From Chryseobacterium sp. ISL-6 (GTDB lineage Bacteria > Bacteroidota > Bacteroidia > Flavobacteriales > Weeksellaceae): a stretch of 64,000 nt of DNA. This document shows, in pieces, positions 18,521 to 27,141 of the stretch. Numbering within the stretch: position 1 is the first letter of the stretch; the number at the start of each line of letters is the position of its first letter. The notes beneath the pieces are model-generated. The model saw only the letters and a program-made list of their open reading frames with translations. It was not told the origin of the DNA and made no database searches. The stretch spans positions 1 to 64,000 of the forward strand of contig NZ_JAGGPT010000006.1 of NCBI RefSeq assembly GCF_018613715.1. The letters are read 5' to 3'. The position numbers and the translations under genes are program-made.

Positions 18521-19117
18521 TTAATAATAAATCTTCCCTACTACTATCCTTAGCATTAACTCATTTTCCATTTTTTTTACCGTCCTGATAACAGTTTCCA
18601 CACGCAAACCTGTTAAGTTTGCTAGCTGCTGCCTGGTTAGAGGGACAAGAAATGAATATTTTGATGTATTGGTTTTAAAACTCTTAAGATAATTCATAAT
18701 ACTATCAAGTTTAAAAATAGGATTAGTTGAAGAAATATTAAACAACATAATATATTTATAAAACAATCTGTCGGCAAGACACCGGAACATATTAGTCGCC
18801 GCCTCGGTGTCATATTGAATTAATTTAAGAAAATTAGACCTAGAAAGTTTTAGTATAGACGTTTCAGATTTTACCACCGCATTCATTGGATACGGCTTTT
18901 CGTTAAATAATAGCGATTCACCAAAACTTTGTCCGTCCGAAAGAATATTTTGTGTAAACTCTTTACCATCTTCGCGATAATTGTTAAGTTCAACAGTGCC
19001 ATATACAATTTGAAAATAATACTGTGGCCTATCCCCTTCATGAAATATTATATCGTTGGTGTTATATACTTCATACTCCGCCCCATTTGCAAGCAAAAGT
19101 TCTTCATTGATTATCAT
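18521..19117 (-). CDS. Crp/Fnr-family transcriptional regulator
   Basis: A 198-aa protein with a cyclic-nucleotide-binding-type beta barrel (about 15-110; NDIIFHEGDRPQYYFQIVYG, then FGESLLFNEKPYPMNAVVKS). A C-terminal winged helix-turn-helix (about 140-190; PLTRQQLANLTGLRVETVIR) follows. No Fe-S cysteines are seen, so it is not an Fnr-type oxygen sensor; the ligand is unknown. It stands alone on its strand. Confidence 0.85.
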   Translation of the reverse strand: MIINEELLLANGAEYEVYNTNDIIFHEGDRPQYYFQIVYGTVELNNYREDGKEFTQNILSDGQSFGESLLFNEKPYPMNAVVKSETSILKLSRSNFLKLIQYDTEAATNMFRCLADRLFYKYIMLFNISSTNPIFKLDSIMNYLKSFKTNTSKYSFLVPLTRQQLANLTGLRVETVIRTVKKMENELMLRIVVGKIYY

Positions 19118-19524
19118 AATTATAAATTATTTAAGTTATACAATGAGCAATTTTTGCAAATTGAACTTATATAAAGTGCAATAATTGAACCATATGGAAT
19201 ATATAATGAAATATAAATAATTATAGACCCTTTTCATGCTAAAATATAAAACCACATGTTTTCATATCAATTATTCTTCACATTTTGAGAATCCGAATCC
19301 AGTGCAAGACTAAATAATATGAAATGATGGGAATAATTTATACCATCTCAGTAGTAATTCTATCAATGCTTTTACTTCATACATTTCCTGTATTTTTAGC
19401 TCAGAACATCCAAAAAATTCAGACGCTATACCAATCTCTATTTTTGACTCTGTAACTTTCTTTGATCAGACTTTCAACATGAATATTTTACCCCCTATAA
19501 ATTACTATTTAACCCGAGTTCGGT

Positions 19525-19860
19525 TTAAGCAAAGCTTAAAAATAGTTGACCGTCATTTACTTTTTTCAAGTTGGGTGACGGTTTTTTTGGAAAGAAACAA
19601 TATGCCGTAAGTCCACCTAAAATATTCATCATAAAAATTATTCACACTACGACGTCTGGAATGTTCTAGCTGATAATGATTTTAAGTTCGTCATTAATTG
19701 TTTTGTGAGCCCCCAAATGAAAACCAATCAAAATGGTGATCATTTCAGAATCTACATCAGAGACTTTCTGTTTCTTCTTTTCTTGCTATCGCCGAGTGCT
19801 TCAAAATTCATTTTTCTAATTTGACATCAAACTCTTTACAAAAATCATCAATTTGTACAA
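19525..19860 (-). mobile_element. IS982-family transposase remnant
   Basis: The minus strand carries pieces of an IS982 transposase in several frames. They are VQIDDFCKEFDVKLEK, then ILKHSAIARK, then VDSEMITILIGFHLGAHKTI, and a C-terminal NILGGLTAYCFFPKKPSP ending ...LFLSFA at TAA 19525. A complete protein would be about 290 aa; here the central catalytic part is deleted and frames are broken. The hairpin with T-run at 19549-19588 is part of this old coding sequence. Confidence 0.65.
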
Positions 19861-20172
19861 AATATTGTAATTTGATCTTTCAAATTCATAATAATAATTC
19901 GTTTAAATGTTTGAATATCAGAAACTTAAATATACGAATTACTTTTTCTTACAAATTCTTATTAGCTGCTTATCCCGAACTCAGGTTATTTATGTATTAT
20001 CTCTAAATAAAAATGAGAGCTACAAGTGTCTCCAATGTCTTAACTAATATAAATCGATTCCAGAAATAGTCGTTAATTATTATTTAATAATAGAAAAAAA
20101 ATTAATAATTGAATAACATAATACATTAATTTTGCAATTCCCTTAAGATAATCTATAATTTAATAGAATTTT

Positions 20173-20655
20173 ATGATTGTAAGTAACAGAAACAAAGTGG
20201 ATCTAAAGATGAAAGCATTTGCAGCTATATTGCTTTTTGACACCATTTTAATAGTAAGTGGATATGTTTTAAAATCATTAATCAATGAGGAACTGAGATG
20301 GCATCTATTTTTCGTTTCACTCACAGTTGGTTTATTTATGATAAACAAATTAATAAATCTAAGAGTCTTTTACTTTGAAAATAATGGTGTCACTTTTTCA
20401 ATAAGACATTATCATCCTCTAAAGAAAAGTATAGGATACTCTAGGATCGAATATCCTGTTAATAGACTGAGAACTTTTACAAGAGAACAGTTGTTATTTT
20501 TAGATATTTTCAATATCGAAATTGGATCAAGTGAAAAAAGTACTCCAATTAAAATAAGGATAAAGGTTTCTGATCTAAGTAATAGAGATTACTTACACAT
20601 TATAAACTCTTTTCATAGAAGAATGCGAGACATGCACTCTTATGTGGGATTATAA
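20173..20655 (+). CDS. Hypothetical two-helix membrane protein
   Basis: A 160-aa protein with two adjacent hydrophobic segments (about residues 13-35, FAAILLFDTILIVSGYVL, and 43-60, WHLFFVSLTVGLFMI). A soluble basic domain (about 65-160) follows. A TAATTTTG box at 20127-20134 could be its -7 promoter element, though no clear TTTG partner is seen. I do not recognise the family. Confidence 0.65.
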   Translation: MIVSNRNKVDLKMKAFAAILLFDTILIVSGYVLKSLINEELRWHLFFVSLTVGLFMINKLINLRVFYFENNGVTFSIRHYHPLKKSIGYSRIEYPVNRLRTFTREQLLFLDIFNIEIGSSEKSTPIKIRIKVSDLSNRDYLHIINSFHRRMRDMHSYVGL

Positions 20656-21388
20656 CAATGATAAGCTAACAAATAAAAAGAATTTTGTTTAGTTATAGAA
20701 TAATAAGTTACTAAGGATGTCCACATTAGCTGACCTTGTAAAAACATATAAAATGGCATTTAGCCGTGAACCGATGACGAAATTGTTATGAACTTTGGGG
20801 AGGTTTTTATGATTGAACTTCCCAATAATCATATTGAAATTCTATCTATCCTATCGTTCAGTCAGTGCAGATAGCAACAGAACTCAAATAACCCCGTGCT
20901 ACCGGATATTGTTATCTCAAATTAGTATTGACCAAATACAAGAGAGGGACAAGACTCTCATATATATTTAGGGATATTTAAAGACAGCGGCTAAGGATTA
21001 ATATTAAATAGTGATAGATTTAATCCAGCAATTATTGTAAAGCAATAAAAACACCGTAAACGGTCTATGCCAGTCTATGCCTATTTCTCGATCTATAAGG
21101 CATTAAATCGTTTTTCCAGAGATTCCCTACGAGTCTTTGAAGTGAAGGTTTATAAAATAAGTGACACTAAACTTCGCAACTTCATCACAATTTAACTCTA
21201 TCTTTGCGTACAAGCATAAAAGAAAAGAATAAAAAGACACGACTTTTTATTAATTGGTATTTTTTTAAGTTGATCTTCATGGTTTGGTCTAGTGGTCCGG
21301 GAAACCCGGAACCGCAGGCTTCATTATCTTTACAATCATTTCCCAAGCATTGAATAAATCCTAGAGAAAAACATGTTTTTTTCTTTCT
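20656..21388. other. Gene-free decayed region
   Basis: No intact gene. There is a GC-rich hairpin at about 21290-21312 (GGTCCGGG aaa CCCGGAACC). Short coding-like scraps exist but none can be named. Confidence 0.4.
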
Positions 21389-21850
21389 TCAATTTTTCGA
21401 TCTTGGAAAGTTTACCAGGAGATCCTTCAATTCTTGTTCGGAAATAAACTTTTGACTATTTACAATTTTTGCAATCTGGTTGATATTGGTTTCTATCTTA
21501 ACAAAGATGTTGTCCTGCTTTTCAATGAAAGCCAATACTTTTCGCCTTTCATCATCCAGAATCCTGTTCTCTACCGAATGGATAGTTGGTTAAGGAGATT
21601 TGTTTTTCTGAGCAGATTTTCTTCCAGTTTTCTTTTCTGGATTTTGAATTCTATGATCAGGTCTTCTTTTCCATCCTTTCCCATTTTCAATTTTTCCTAT
21701 GGTAAGTAACTCAGTGAGGTTTTGTTGATTAAAATAGTTCTGCGCTTTTCGGTAAGTAAAGCTTCTTATAGCCGGAAACATATTTTTTTCTAAGCTGATC
21801 TCTTTTTGCTTTTAGCAGGTGAATTCCTCGAAGTATGGTCAGTTTCATTA
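21389..21850 (-). pseudogene. Decayed mobilization-type gene (BfmA/BtgA-like)
   Basis: On the minus strand, in two or three frames, the sequence reads FTYRKAQNYFNQQNLTELLT, QKRKLEENLLRKTNLLNQL and RVLDDERRKVLAFIEKQDNI. It closes with KIETNINQIAKIVNSQKFIS and a stop at 21389. The 'NINQIA.IVNsqkF.se.eL' ending resembles small mobilization proteins of Bacteroidota transposons. Several frameshifts make it inactive. A more eroded copy is at 5790-5960. Confidence 0.5.
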
Positions 21851-22220
21851 GAATTTTGGTGGATGTTGGTGCTCATAATTTGATGTTTATAGTTTTATGG
21901 AGTATCTAACAAAACAGCTTAGGACACCACACTTACCGATACTGAGGTATGGTATAGCCGACAACGAATAAGCGAGCACCTACACCTATAGCATAGGCGT
22001 CTTAATTGTTGTGTTGTTGTCTTAAAAATTACCAGTTTTCAGTACCAAGACTTGAACCAAAAACACTTTAAAAGTAACTTTCTTTTACAAAGATAGAAAA
22101 GCTGCGAGTTATTCACAACCATCCAAATAGTACAAAACTATGTTTTATCATAATACTTATAATTGCTGCCTTCTAGCTAAAGTGTCTATCGGTTTCCTGT
22201 CCGCCAGATTATTCCTATAA

Positions 22221-22486
22221 CTGAGTCGTTTTCAGATTGCAAAAGTATAAATCTGATTTCCGCTCAAAAAAATCTTTTTGGGTTTCTAAAAAAATTCTTT
22301 CCGCAAGCTTCAACAATTTCCATAGACACTCCTAAATCCTCCGGACAAAAAGATTTCGGAGCCTGCATTCCATTATGTTCCATTCCGGTTTTGTGCTGAA
22401 ACAGGATTTCTATCGTCGGTGAGCAAAGAAAAACGACACCTCAGTTAGACGAATAAAGCAAAGCGTTCATTGACATTTCCGAAAAT
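22221..22486. repeat. Dispersed repeat, copy 1 (upstream of the 22.5-25.7 kb cluster)
   Basis: About 265 bases strongly similar to 25822-26088 and 29658-29880. Each copy ends shortly before the first ATG of a gene group. Shared features are an 11-base inverted repeat (AAATCTTTTTG at 22270-22280 and CAAAAAGATTT at 22346-22356), a CTCCG...CGGAG mini-stem around the right arm, and a leftward TAnnTTTG box (TACTTTTG on the minus strand near 22240). It is probably a shared regulatory leader or promoter. Confidence 0.75.
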
Positions 22487-22558
22487 AAATAAAAGAAAAA
22501 ACACGGTGTCCTCGATACCGAATAAAACAGAAAGTATTAACAATTAAAAATATCAATT

Positions 22559-22969
22559 ATGAAAACAGAATTTGAAAACTTAGTATTTATCAGTGAAGAT
22601 TTTAAAGAAGCATTTAAAAAGCTTATGGAAAACGGTTTTAAGCTAATAATTCCTGAACCAACAGAAACATTCAAGAAAACCAATTATGCATATTTCTCAG
22701 ATGGTGATAATATCGCCTATCTGCAACAGGAAAACAAATATCGTGATATCAGTATTTCAAGTGTTCATAAACCATCAAAGGAAGTCGGAACCGGATTTAG
22801 AATATCAGATGATTATAGCCTGGAAGTAGCAAAAGAGGCATTATTAACAGTTTGTCCGCACTGGGCAATAAACAGCAGGAACCATGTTATCAAATATAAA
22901 AATCTCAAAGAGTTTATGGAATCTGGATCTCATAATTGGCATCAATTAAACATTTATGAAAAACAATAA
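22559..22969 (+). CDS. Hypothetical accessory protein, first gene after repeat copy 1
   Basis: A soluble, acidic 136-aa protein (MKTEFENLVFISEDFKEAFK; then YAYFSDGDNIAYLQQENKYR). No signal peptide or known motif is seen. It is the first of about eight small genes on the same strand with short gaps or overlaps, apparently one operon driven from the repeat. Such runs are typical of the leading or accessory regions of conjugative elements. Function unknown. Confidence 0.6.
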   Translation: MKTEFENLVFISEDFKEAFKKLMENGFKLIIPEPTETFKKTNYAYFSDGDNIAYLQQENKYRDISISSVHKPSKEVGTGFRISDDYSLEVAKEALLTVCPHWAINSRNHVIKYKNLKEFMESGSHNWHQLNIYEKQ

Positions 22970-22970
22970 A

Positions 22971-23125
22971 ATGAAACAATTACATATAATCTGATAGGAA
23001 AGAATTTCACTGCCGATTTTGGAATAAAGTATCAGGAAATTCACTTTGAAGCAATAACAAAGACAGGCAGATATATTGAAACCGAAATGAAGAAAATACA
23101 AGCAATAAAGATATGTCACGGGTAA
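22971..23125 (+). pseudogene. Small frameshifted ORF
   Basis: ATG 22971 soon meets a stop. After an apparent one-base slip near 22978 the neighbouring frame reads ITYNLIGKNFTADFGIKYQE, then IHFEAITKTGRYIETE, and ends at TAA 23123. That overlaps the next start (ATG 23113), as in a normal operon. It is probably a 50-aa gene broken by one indel. No family recognised. Confidence 0.4.
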
Positions 23126-23391
23126 AAATAATTAAGAAAGAAAATGCTCCTGAAAATTTATGTGATTTTCCAAACTTCCACAAATCAGGTAGTATAACGG
23201 GTATGAAAAAGCTTTACTACGGTAAGGATGCCCTATTAGTAAGATGCGGGGATTATATCTACAATGTTACTTCCGAACCGGAGATTTATTACAATGCAGA
23301 GAAACTCATTACCTACTGTATTATAACAACAAGCGAAAAACCCCACATTGATATTCTGAATGAATATTATCCGAAACCGCAAATCCGATGA
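23113..23391 (+). CDS. Hypothetical accessory protein
   Basis: A 92-aa soluble protein (MSRVKIIKKENAPENLCDFP, then LVRCGDYIYNVTSEPEIYY). Its start overlaps the 3' end of the preceding small ORF. No motif known to me. Confidence 0.55.
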   Translation: MSRVKIIKKENAPENLCDFPNFHKSGSITGMKKLYYGKDALLVRCGDYIYNVTSEPEIYYNAEKLITYCIITTSEKPHIDILNEYYPKPQIR

Positions 23392-23410
23392 CTTCTGCCG
23401 CTCAGGATGA

Positions 23411-23611
23411 GCCCGTCTTTATCAAAAAATCAAATACATTATCAATTTTAAGGAAAAAGCAAAGGTTTGTTACGCTTATAATTTAAAGCAGGCATGTACA
23501 GATGCAGAAGTATTTGCTGGAAAATATAATTTATCCCCAGAGTTTACAATCGAAGATACAGGGGAATTCATTGATAATCCTCCTCACTTCGGTATAAGAG
23601 AACCTTTTTAA
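23411..23611 (+). pseudogene. ORF fragment lacking a start codon
   Basis: A frame open from just after TGA 23408 reads ARLYQKIKYIINFKEKAKVC, then KQACTDAEVFAGKYNL and DTGEFIDNPPHFGIREPF, stopping at TAA 23609. It has coding-like composition but no ATG, GTG or TTG near its 5' end. It is likely a gene whose 5' end is lost or frameshifted. Confidence 0.4.
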
Positions 23612-23622
23612 ATATTTAGAAA

Positions 23623-23865
23623 ATGAAAAAATTAGCAATAAAAACTCAAAATAGAGCAGGAAGCGAGCCTAAATATAAAGAAAATTTAGGCTTTGCTTCA
23701 ATTTTCCTGCATCCGCAGGATTGGATCTCCATAGACCTGTTTGAAGGATTTGGTGATTCCTATAGGCAAAGAGAAACAGAGGAAATTACTATTTCCGACA
23801 ATGGAAATATTGTATTTAAAGGAAGTTTCAGAGAATTAATCCAAATTTTAAAACTTACATTATGA
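23623..23865 (+). CDS. Hypothetical accessory protein
   Basis: An 80-aa protein (MKKLAIKTQNRAGSEPKYKE; then LHPQDWISIDLFEGFGDSY). It overlaps the next gene by 4 bases (ATGA), indicating coupled translation. Unrecognised. Confidence 0.55.
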   Translation: MKKLAIKTQNRAGSEPKYKENLGFASIFLHPQDWISIDLFEGFGDSYRQRETEEITISDNGNIVFKGSFRELIQILKLTL

Positions 23866-24107
23866 CTAAGACACCAATATTAGAACAGTATTTTAATAAC
23901 ATTTCATTAAATAATTTATTTTGGGATTTCTTCCATGACGGAAAGAATTACACGATTTCAGATTACTCCCTTTCCAATGTATTAATAAATACCCGCTGTG
24001 AAAGCTGGAAATCAGAAATATTATTACACTCAAAAGCTGTTGAATCTATTTATCTCATTAGAAATTATGACATGATAGGTTCAGGTTCACAACGCATGAA
24101 AAGCTAA
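23862..24107 (+). CDS. Hypothetical accessory protein, possibly the 5' part of a frameshifted gene
   Basis: An 81-aa frame (MTKTPILEQYFNNISLNNLF; YTISDYSLSNVLINTR). Near its end the sense seems to pass to another frame that continues to 24442. The last few residues (about QRMKS) may therefore be artefactual and the true protein about 190 aa. It starts inside the stop of the previous gene (ATGA). Unknown function. Confidence 0.5.
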   Translation: MTKTPILEQYFNNISLNNLFWDFFHDGKNYTISDYSLSNVLINTRCESWKSEILLHSKAVESIYLIRNYDMIGSGSQRMKS

Positions 24108-24208
24108 ATTTTGATAAAGTTGATAAAGTTGAGGAAAATAGTTTCAGGTGTGAAAAGAATAATGAAATAGAATACTGGAACAGTGGAAAGCATTATAGCG
24201 TTTCAGAA

Positions 24209-24442
24209 GTGCCGGAAGGTGAGAATTATAATAAAATTTTCCTGCCCTATTTTGCGAATGTTACTGAAGATATAAATACTCCAATAGCATTGAAAAGAAA
24301 AGGATTACAGCCTAAAAAATATAAAAACTGCCAGTTAATGACAGAAAAGAAAGGAGGCTATTACTATTTCTACAGCCATTCCAAAAAGAAAAAGTTATTA
24401 ATCGCAATAAATTCTCACTCCTACGAACCGATAAACAAGTAA
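24209..24442 (+). CDS. Hypothetical protein, probable 3' part of the 23862 gene
   Basis: The frame is open well upstream of ATG 24209, back to about 24080, with coding-like sequence (EKLNFDKVDKVEENSFRCEK, then IEYWNSGKHYSVSEVPEGEN). ATG 24209 is therefore unlikely to be the real start. The C-terminal part is Lys/Tyr-rich (KGGYYYFYSHSKKKKLLIA). Together with 23862-24107 it looks like one gene with a single frameshift around 24075-24105. Function unknown. Confidence 0.45.
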   Translation: MPEGENYNKIFLPYFANVTEDINTPIALKRKGLQPKKYKNCQLMTEKKGGYYYFYSHSKKKKLLIAINSHSYEPINK

Positions 24443-24507
24443 TGACCCATCTCATTGCATTTTATAAAATGTTCAGAAAAGTTAACAACTATAAACTTTA
24501 AAACCCC

Positions 24508-24882
24508 ATGAAAAACCTATTTACAATGGAAAATATTTTTTTCCAAATAAACAAAGCTGATATATACATTAATGATTACAAAGAAGATGATAAGCTTTGT
24601 GGATACGAACTAAACACCTATACACGCAGAGGTGTAAATCAAATTCTGTTTTTGGATTTTCGGGATACTCAATTGGATCCTGAAAATCCAGAAGATTTTT
24701 TTAAAGTGTTATCTCATCGAATTGATGATATTGATATAGATGAAGAAATAGAAATTCATCGCCAAATGTCGGATTACAGAAAAATATTTTCAATTCGTGA
24801 ATCTTTGGAAGACTTTAAAGAATGGAAGAAAAATTTACAACGATTGGCTAAAGAAGTCCAAAACTTAAACCTTAAATTATGA
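24508..24882 (+). CDS. Hypothetical accessory protein
   Basis: A 124-aa acidic protein (MENIFFQINKADIYINDYKE; DIDIDEEIEIHRQMSDYRK). The second Met (position 7) is an alternative start. It overlaps the next gene by 4 bases. No known motif. Confidence 0.55.
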   Translation: MKNLFTMENIFFQINKADIYINDYKEDDKLCGYELNTYTRRGVNQILFLDFRDTQLDPENPEDFFKVLSHRIDDIDIDEEIEIHRQMSDYRKIFSIRESLEDFKEWKKNLQRLAKEVQNLNLKL

Positions 24883-25178
24883 AAACATTTACACAGAAAC
24901 TAGAAGAATTAATAGAATCTGCTCATTTAATTATAGCAAATTCTTTAGTATTAATAGGTGAAGAAAGCCGTCACAGTAATCAGATTATTATTCCCATCCG
25001 AAAAGAAGAATTGCAATTCAACCTTGATAATGGAAGATGGTTAGAGGAAATTGGCAGTGTTGTAATTGACAACAAAGGGTATCAATACAGCTTATCATTT
25101 CTTGATGATGAACAGGTATTCAGTATTACAGACCATATAATGGAGTTAGGCAAAATAGAAAACCTTAATAGAATATGA
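24879..25178 (+). CDS. Hypothetical accessory protein
   Basis: A 99-aa protein (MKTFTQKLEELIESAHLIIA; ELQFNLDNGRWLEEIGSVVI). ATGA overlaps at both ends show that three genes (24508, 24879, 25175) are translationally coupled. Not recognised. Confidence 0.55.
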   Translation: MKTFTQKLEELIESAHLIIANSLVLIGEESRHSNQIIIPIRKEELQFNLDNGRWLEEIGSVVIDNKGYQYSLSFLDDEQVFSITDHIMELGKIENLNRI

Positions 25179-25363
25179 AACCACAAAAAGGGCAACTATT
25201 AATTATTCAGAAGTATTTTAATACATCTTCTGACAGCACGGAAGTAATAGCTGAGGCAGGAAATGATACTGGAAATTCTTTTTTAGGAAGTTTTATCGTA
25301 AAAATAAAGAAAATAGGAATTTTCCGATTTAACGATGGCTTACTTATAAGACGAATAAAATAA
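25175..25363 (+). CDS. Small hypothetical protein
   Basis: A 62-aa protein (MKPQKGQLLIIQKYFNTSSD, then FIVKIKKIGIFRFNDGLLIR) coupled to the preceding gene by a 4-base overlap. Unrecognised. Confidence 0.5.
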   Translation: MKPQKGQLLIIQKYFNTSSDSTEVIAEAGNDTGNSFLGSFIVKIKKIGIFRFNDGLLIRRIK

Positions 25364-25422
25364 GCCAAGGAAGCTAAACGATCATAACAAAATTAATTTT
25401 TAACTCTTAAAATTATATTATT

Positions 25423-25668
25423 ATGGCAACAAGAACCTATAAAACAAAAACTCTTTTAAAAAGACTCGATAATTACGATCAAAAATATTATGATACAATT
25501 TGTAAGCCCTCAAACATTGGTGTTGGTTACGCAATGCGTGCCTATCACGCTTTAAAAGTCCAAAATCCACCGGAATGGAAAATTCGCAGTAAGGCAGAAG
25601 AGGTAGCTGAAGAACTTCGGATAAGAGGTGTAAAGTTTACTACTCATTTTCTAAAACTATCAAATTAA
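25423..25668 (+). CDS. Small basic hypothetical protein
   Basis: An 81-aa basic protein (MATRTYKTKTLLKRLDNYDQ; AEEVAEELRIRGVKFTTHFL), last of the run that starts after repeat copy 1. The high Lys/Arg content would suit nucleic-acid contact, but no domain is recognised. Confidence 0.55.
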   Translation: MATRTYKTKTLLKRLDNYDQKYYDTICKPSNIGVGYAMRAYHALKVQNPPEWKIRSKAEEVAEELRIRGVKFTTHFLKLSN

Positions 25669-25821
25669 ATAGTAAGCCAAGCTGGAATAATAGTTACATA
25701 AGATAATTGTCATTAAAAATTACAATTTTTACGTCCCGAGACGGATAATCTCAAATTTAGCACATTTGGTTCACTTAATTCATATACAGTAAAATTCCGA
25801 ATCTTCACTTTTTCTCTAGCC

Positions 25822-26088
25822 AGTGAGCTGTTTTCATATTGCAAAATTATAAATCTGCTTTCCGCTCAAAAAAATCTTTTTGGGTTTCTCGAAAAATTCT
25901 TTCCGCTCATCTCCAATAATTTCCCCAGACACTCCTAAAATCCTCCGGACAAAAATATTTCGGAGCCTGCATTCTATTCTCTCATTCCGGTTTCGTGCTG
26001 AAACCAGATTTTTTTCGTGGGTAGGCAAAGAAAAACAACACACCGGCTAGATGAAAAAAAGCATAGCGTTCATTGACATTTCCGCCAA
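25822..26088. repeat. Dispersed repeat, copy 2 (upstream of the 26.1 kb genes)
   Basis: Second copy of the repeat seen at 22221-22486. The left arm AAATCTTTTTG is at 25872-25882. The right arm, CAAAAATATTT at 25950-25960, has one mismatch. The closing segment 'agcgttcattgacatttccg' is shared with copy 1. Confidence 0.75.
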
Positions 26089-26150
26089 TTAAAAGACAAG
26101 CCGGAGTGTACCAACCAAAAATGAATATTAACAATTTAAAATTTCAGACT

Positions 26151-26510
26151 ATGAAAAATCCAAACATTTCAGCAAATGAATACTACAATCACTTTACAGG
26201 TACAGAATCCTATTACACCTACCTTTTAGGATTGCTGTTAACTGATGGTGTAAAAACCATTGCAGATGAAGAACAATGTTACTGGTTCCTCGACTGCATT
26301 GCATCTTACCAATTTGAAGAAAAATTTAAACAGGAAGAATTCCAGGTATGGAAAATCAAGAGGATTAAAGATACTAAGTTCAAACTTTCCGCAACAGACG
26401 GAAACAATAATCTCTTGATTTCAAAAGATATTGAATTTTCTGATTTCTTCTTTGATGAATTAACCATTTGGAAAGAAACGAATGTATTACTGCTCCCAAG
26501 TGAACATTAA
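26151..26510 (+). CDS. Hypothetical accessory protein after repeat copy 2
   Basis: The frame opens earlier (TTG 26073), but ATG 26151 (MKNPNISANEYYNHFTGTES) matches the position of the first ATG after the other repeat copies and is preferred, giving 119 aa. The sequence ADEEQCYWFLDCIASYQFEE followed by KIKRIKDTKFKLSATDGN looks like a small globular protein of the type found next to DUF-rich plasmid leading regions. No function can be given. Confidence 0.55.
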   Translation: MKNPNISANEYYNHFTGTESYYTYLLGLLLTDGVKTIADEEQCYWFLDCIASYQFEEKFKQEEFQVWKIKRIKDTKFKLSATDGNNNLLISKDIEFSDFFFDELTIWKETNVLLLPSEH

Positions 26511-26570
26511 TCACCAAATACCTCACGATGTATAGGCAATCGTATTTTTTTAATCCCAAATTATAACAAT

Positions 26571-26798
26571 ATGAATAAAGCAACATTTGAATGGAAAATA
26601 GAAATCGAATTTTGGTTCGTCTATAATGAGGACTTGGACAATTTATCTTCTGAAGAAAGAGAAATGCTGGAAAAGCAGGCAAAAGAAAGCATTTTTCACT
26701 TCATCATAAAAAATGGTTACTCCGCCGGAGAACTCTGTGAAACTATCAAAGACAAGGAATTTTATGGATGGTGGAACTACAAAATCACAAACAATTAA
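26571..26798 (+). CDS. Small acidic hypothetical protein
   Basis: A 75-aa protein rich in Glu, Trp and Phe (MNKATFEWKIEIEFWFVYNE; EREMLEKQAKESIFHFIIKN). The negative charge could suit a DNA-mimic role, as in some anti-defence proteins, but this is only a guess. Confidence 0.5.
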   Translation: MNKATFEWKIEIEFWFVYNEDLDNLSSEEREMLEKQAKESIFHFIIKNGYSAGELCETIKDKEFYGWWNYKITNN

Positions 26799-27141
26799 AC
26801 AATTATATTATGGGAACTTATTCAATTATATATTATATATCGAAGTTTAAAATTATTCAATATAAAAAAGCTTAAACAATTTCATTTGTTACAAGAATAG
26901 TTTTTCCATAAAATATACCTAAGGATTGGAAAATATTAATCCCATTATCTGCCATATATTTATCTGAATATCCAGAACAAGGCATTATTACATATAATAT
27001 TTCAATAGTACTTATTAAGATTTGATCTAACGTAAATATTCTCTAATAATTCTTTATTTCTAGTTAAATAATTGTATAAATTAGCACCTTTTTTGAATTC
27101 TTCGATTAGAAACAAATGCAAATCATATAAAATTAAATTAC
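26799..27141. other. Intergenic region before the KAS III gene
   Basis: About 340 bases with no recognisable gene. It separates the small accessory genes from a metabolic-type gene and may hold the latter's promoter. Confidence 0.35.

Noticed and set aside
19549..19588. Hairpin ACCGTCA/TGACGGT with T-run, looking like a terminator
   Set aside because: It lies inside the IS982 transposase remnant, where the other strand codes for the C-terminal 'KKPSPNLKK' region; there is no plus-strand gene before it.
25834..26043. 69-aa minus-strand frame inside repeat copy 2
   Set aside because: The frame is not preserved in the other two repeat copies, so the repeat is not a coding unit.
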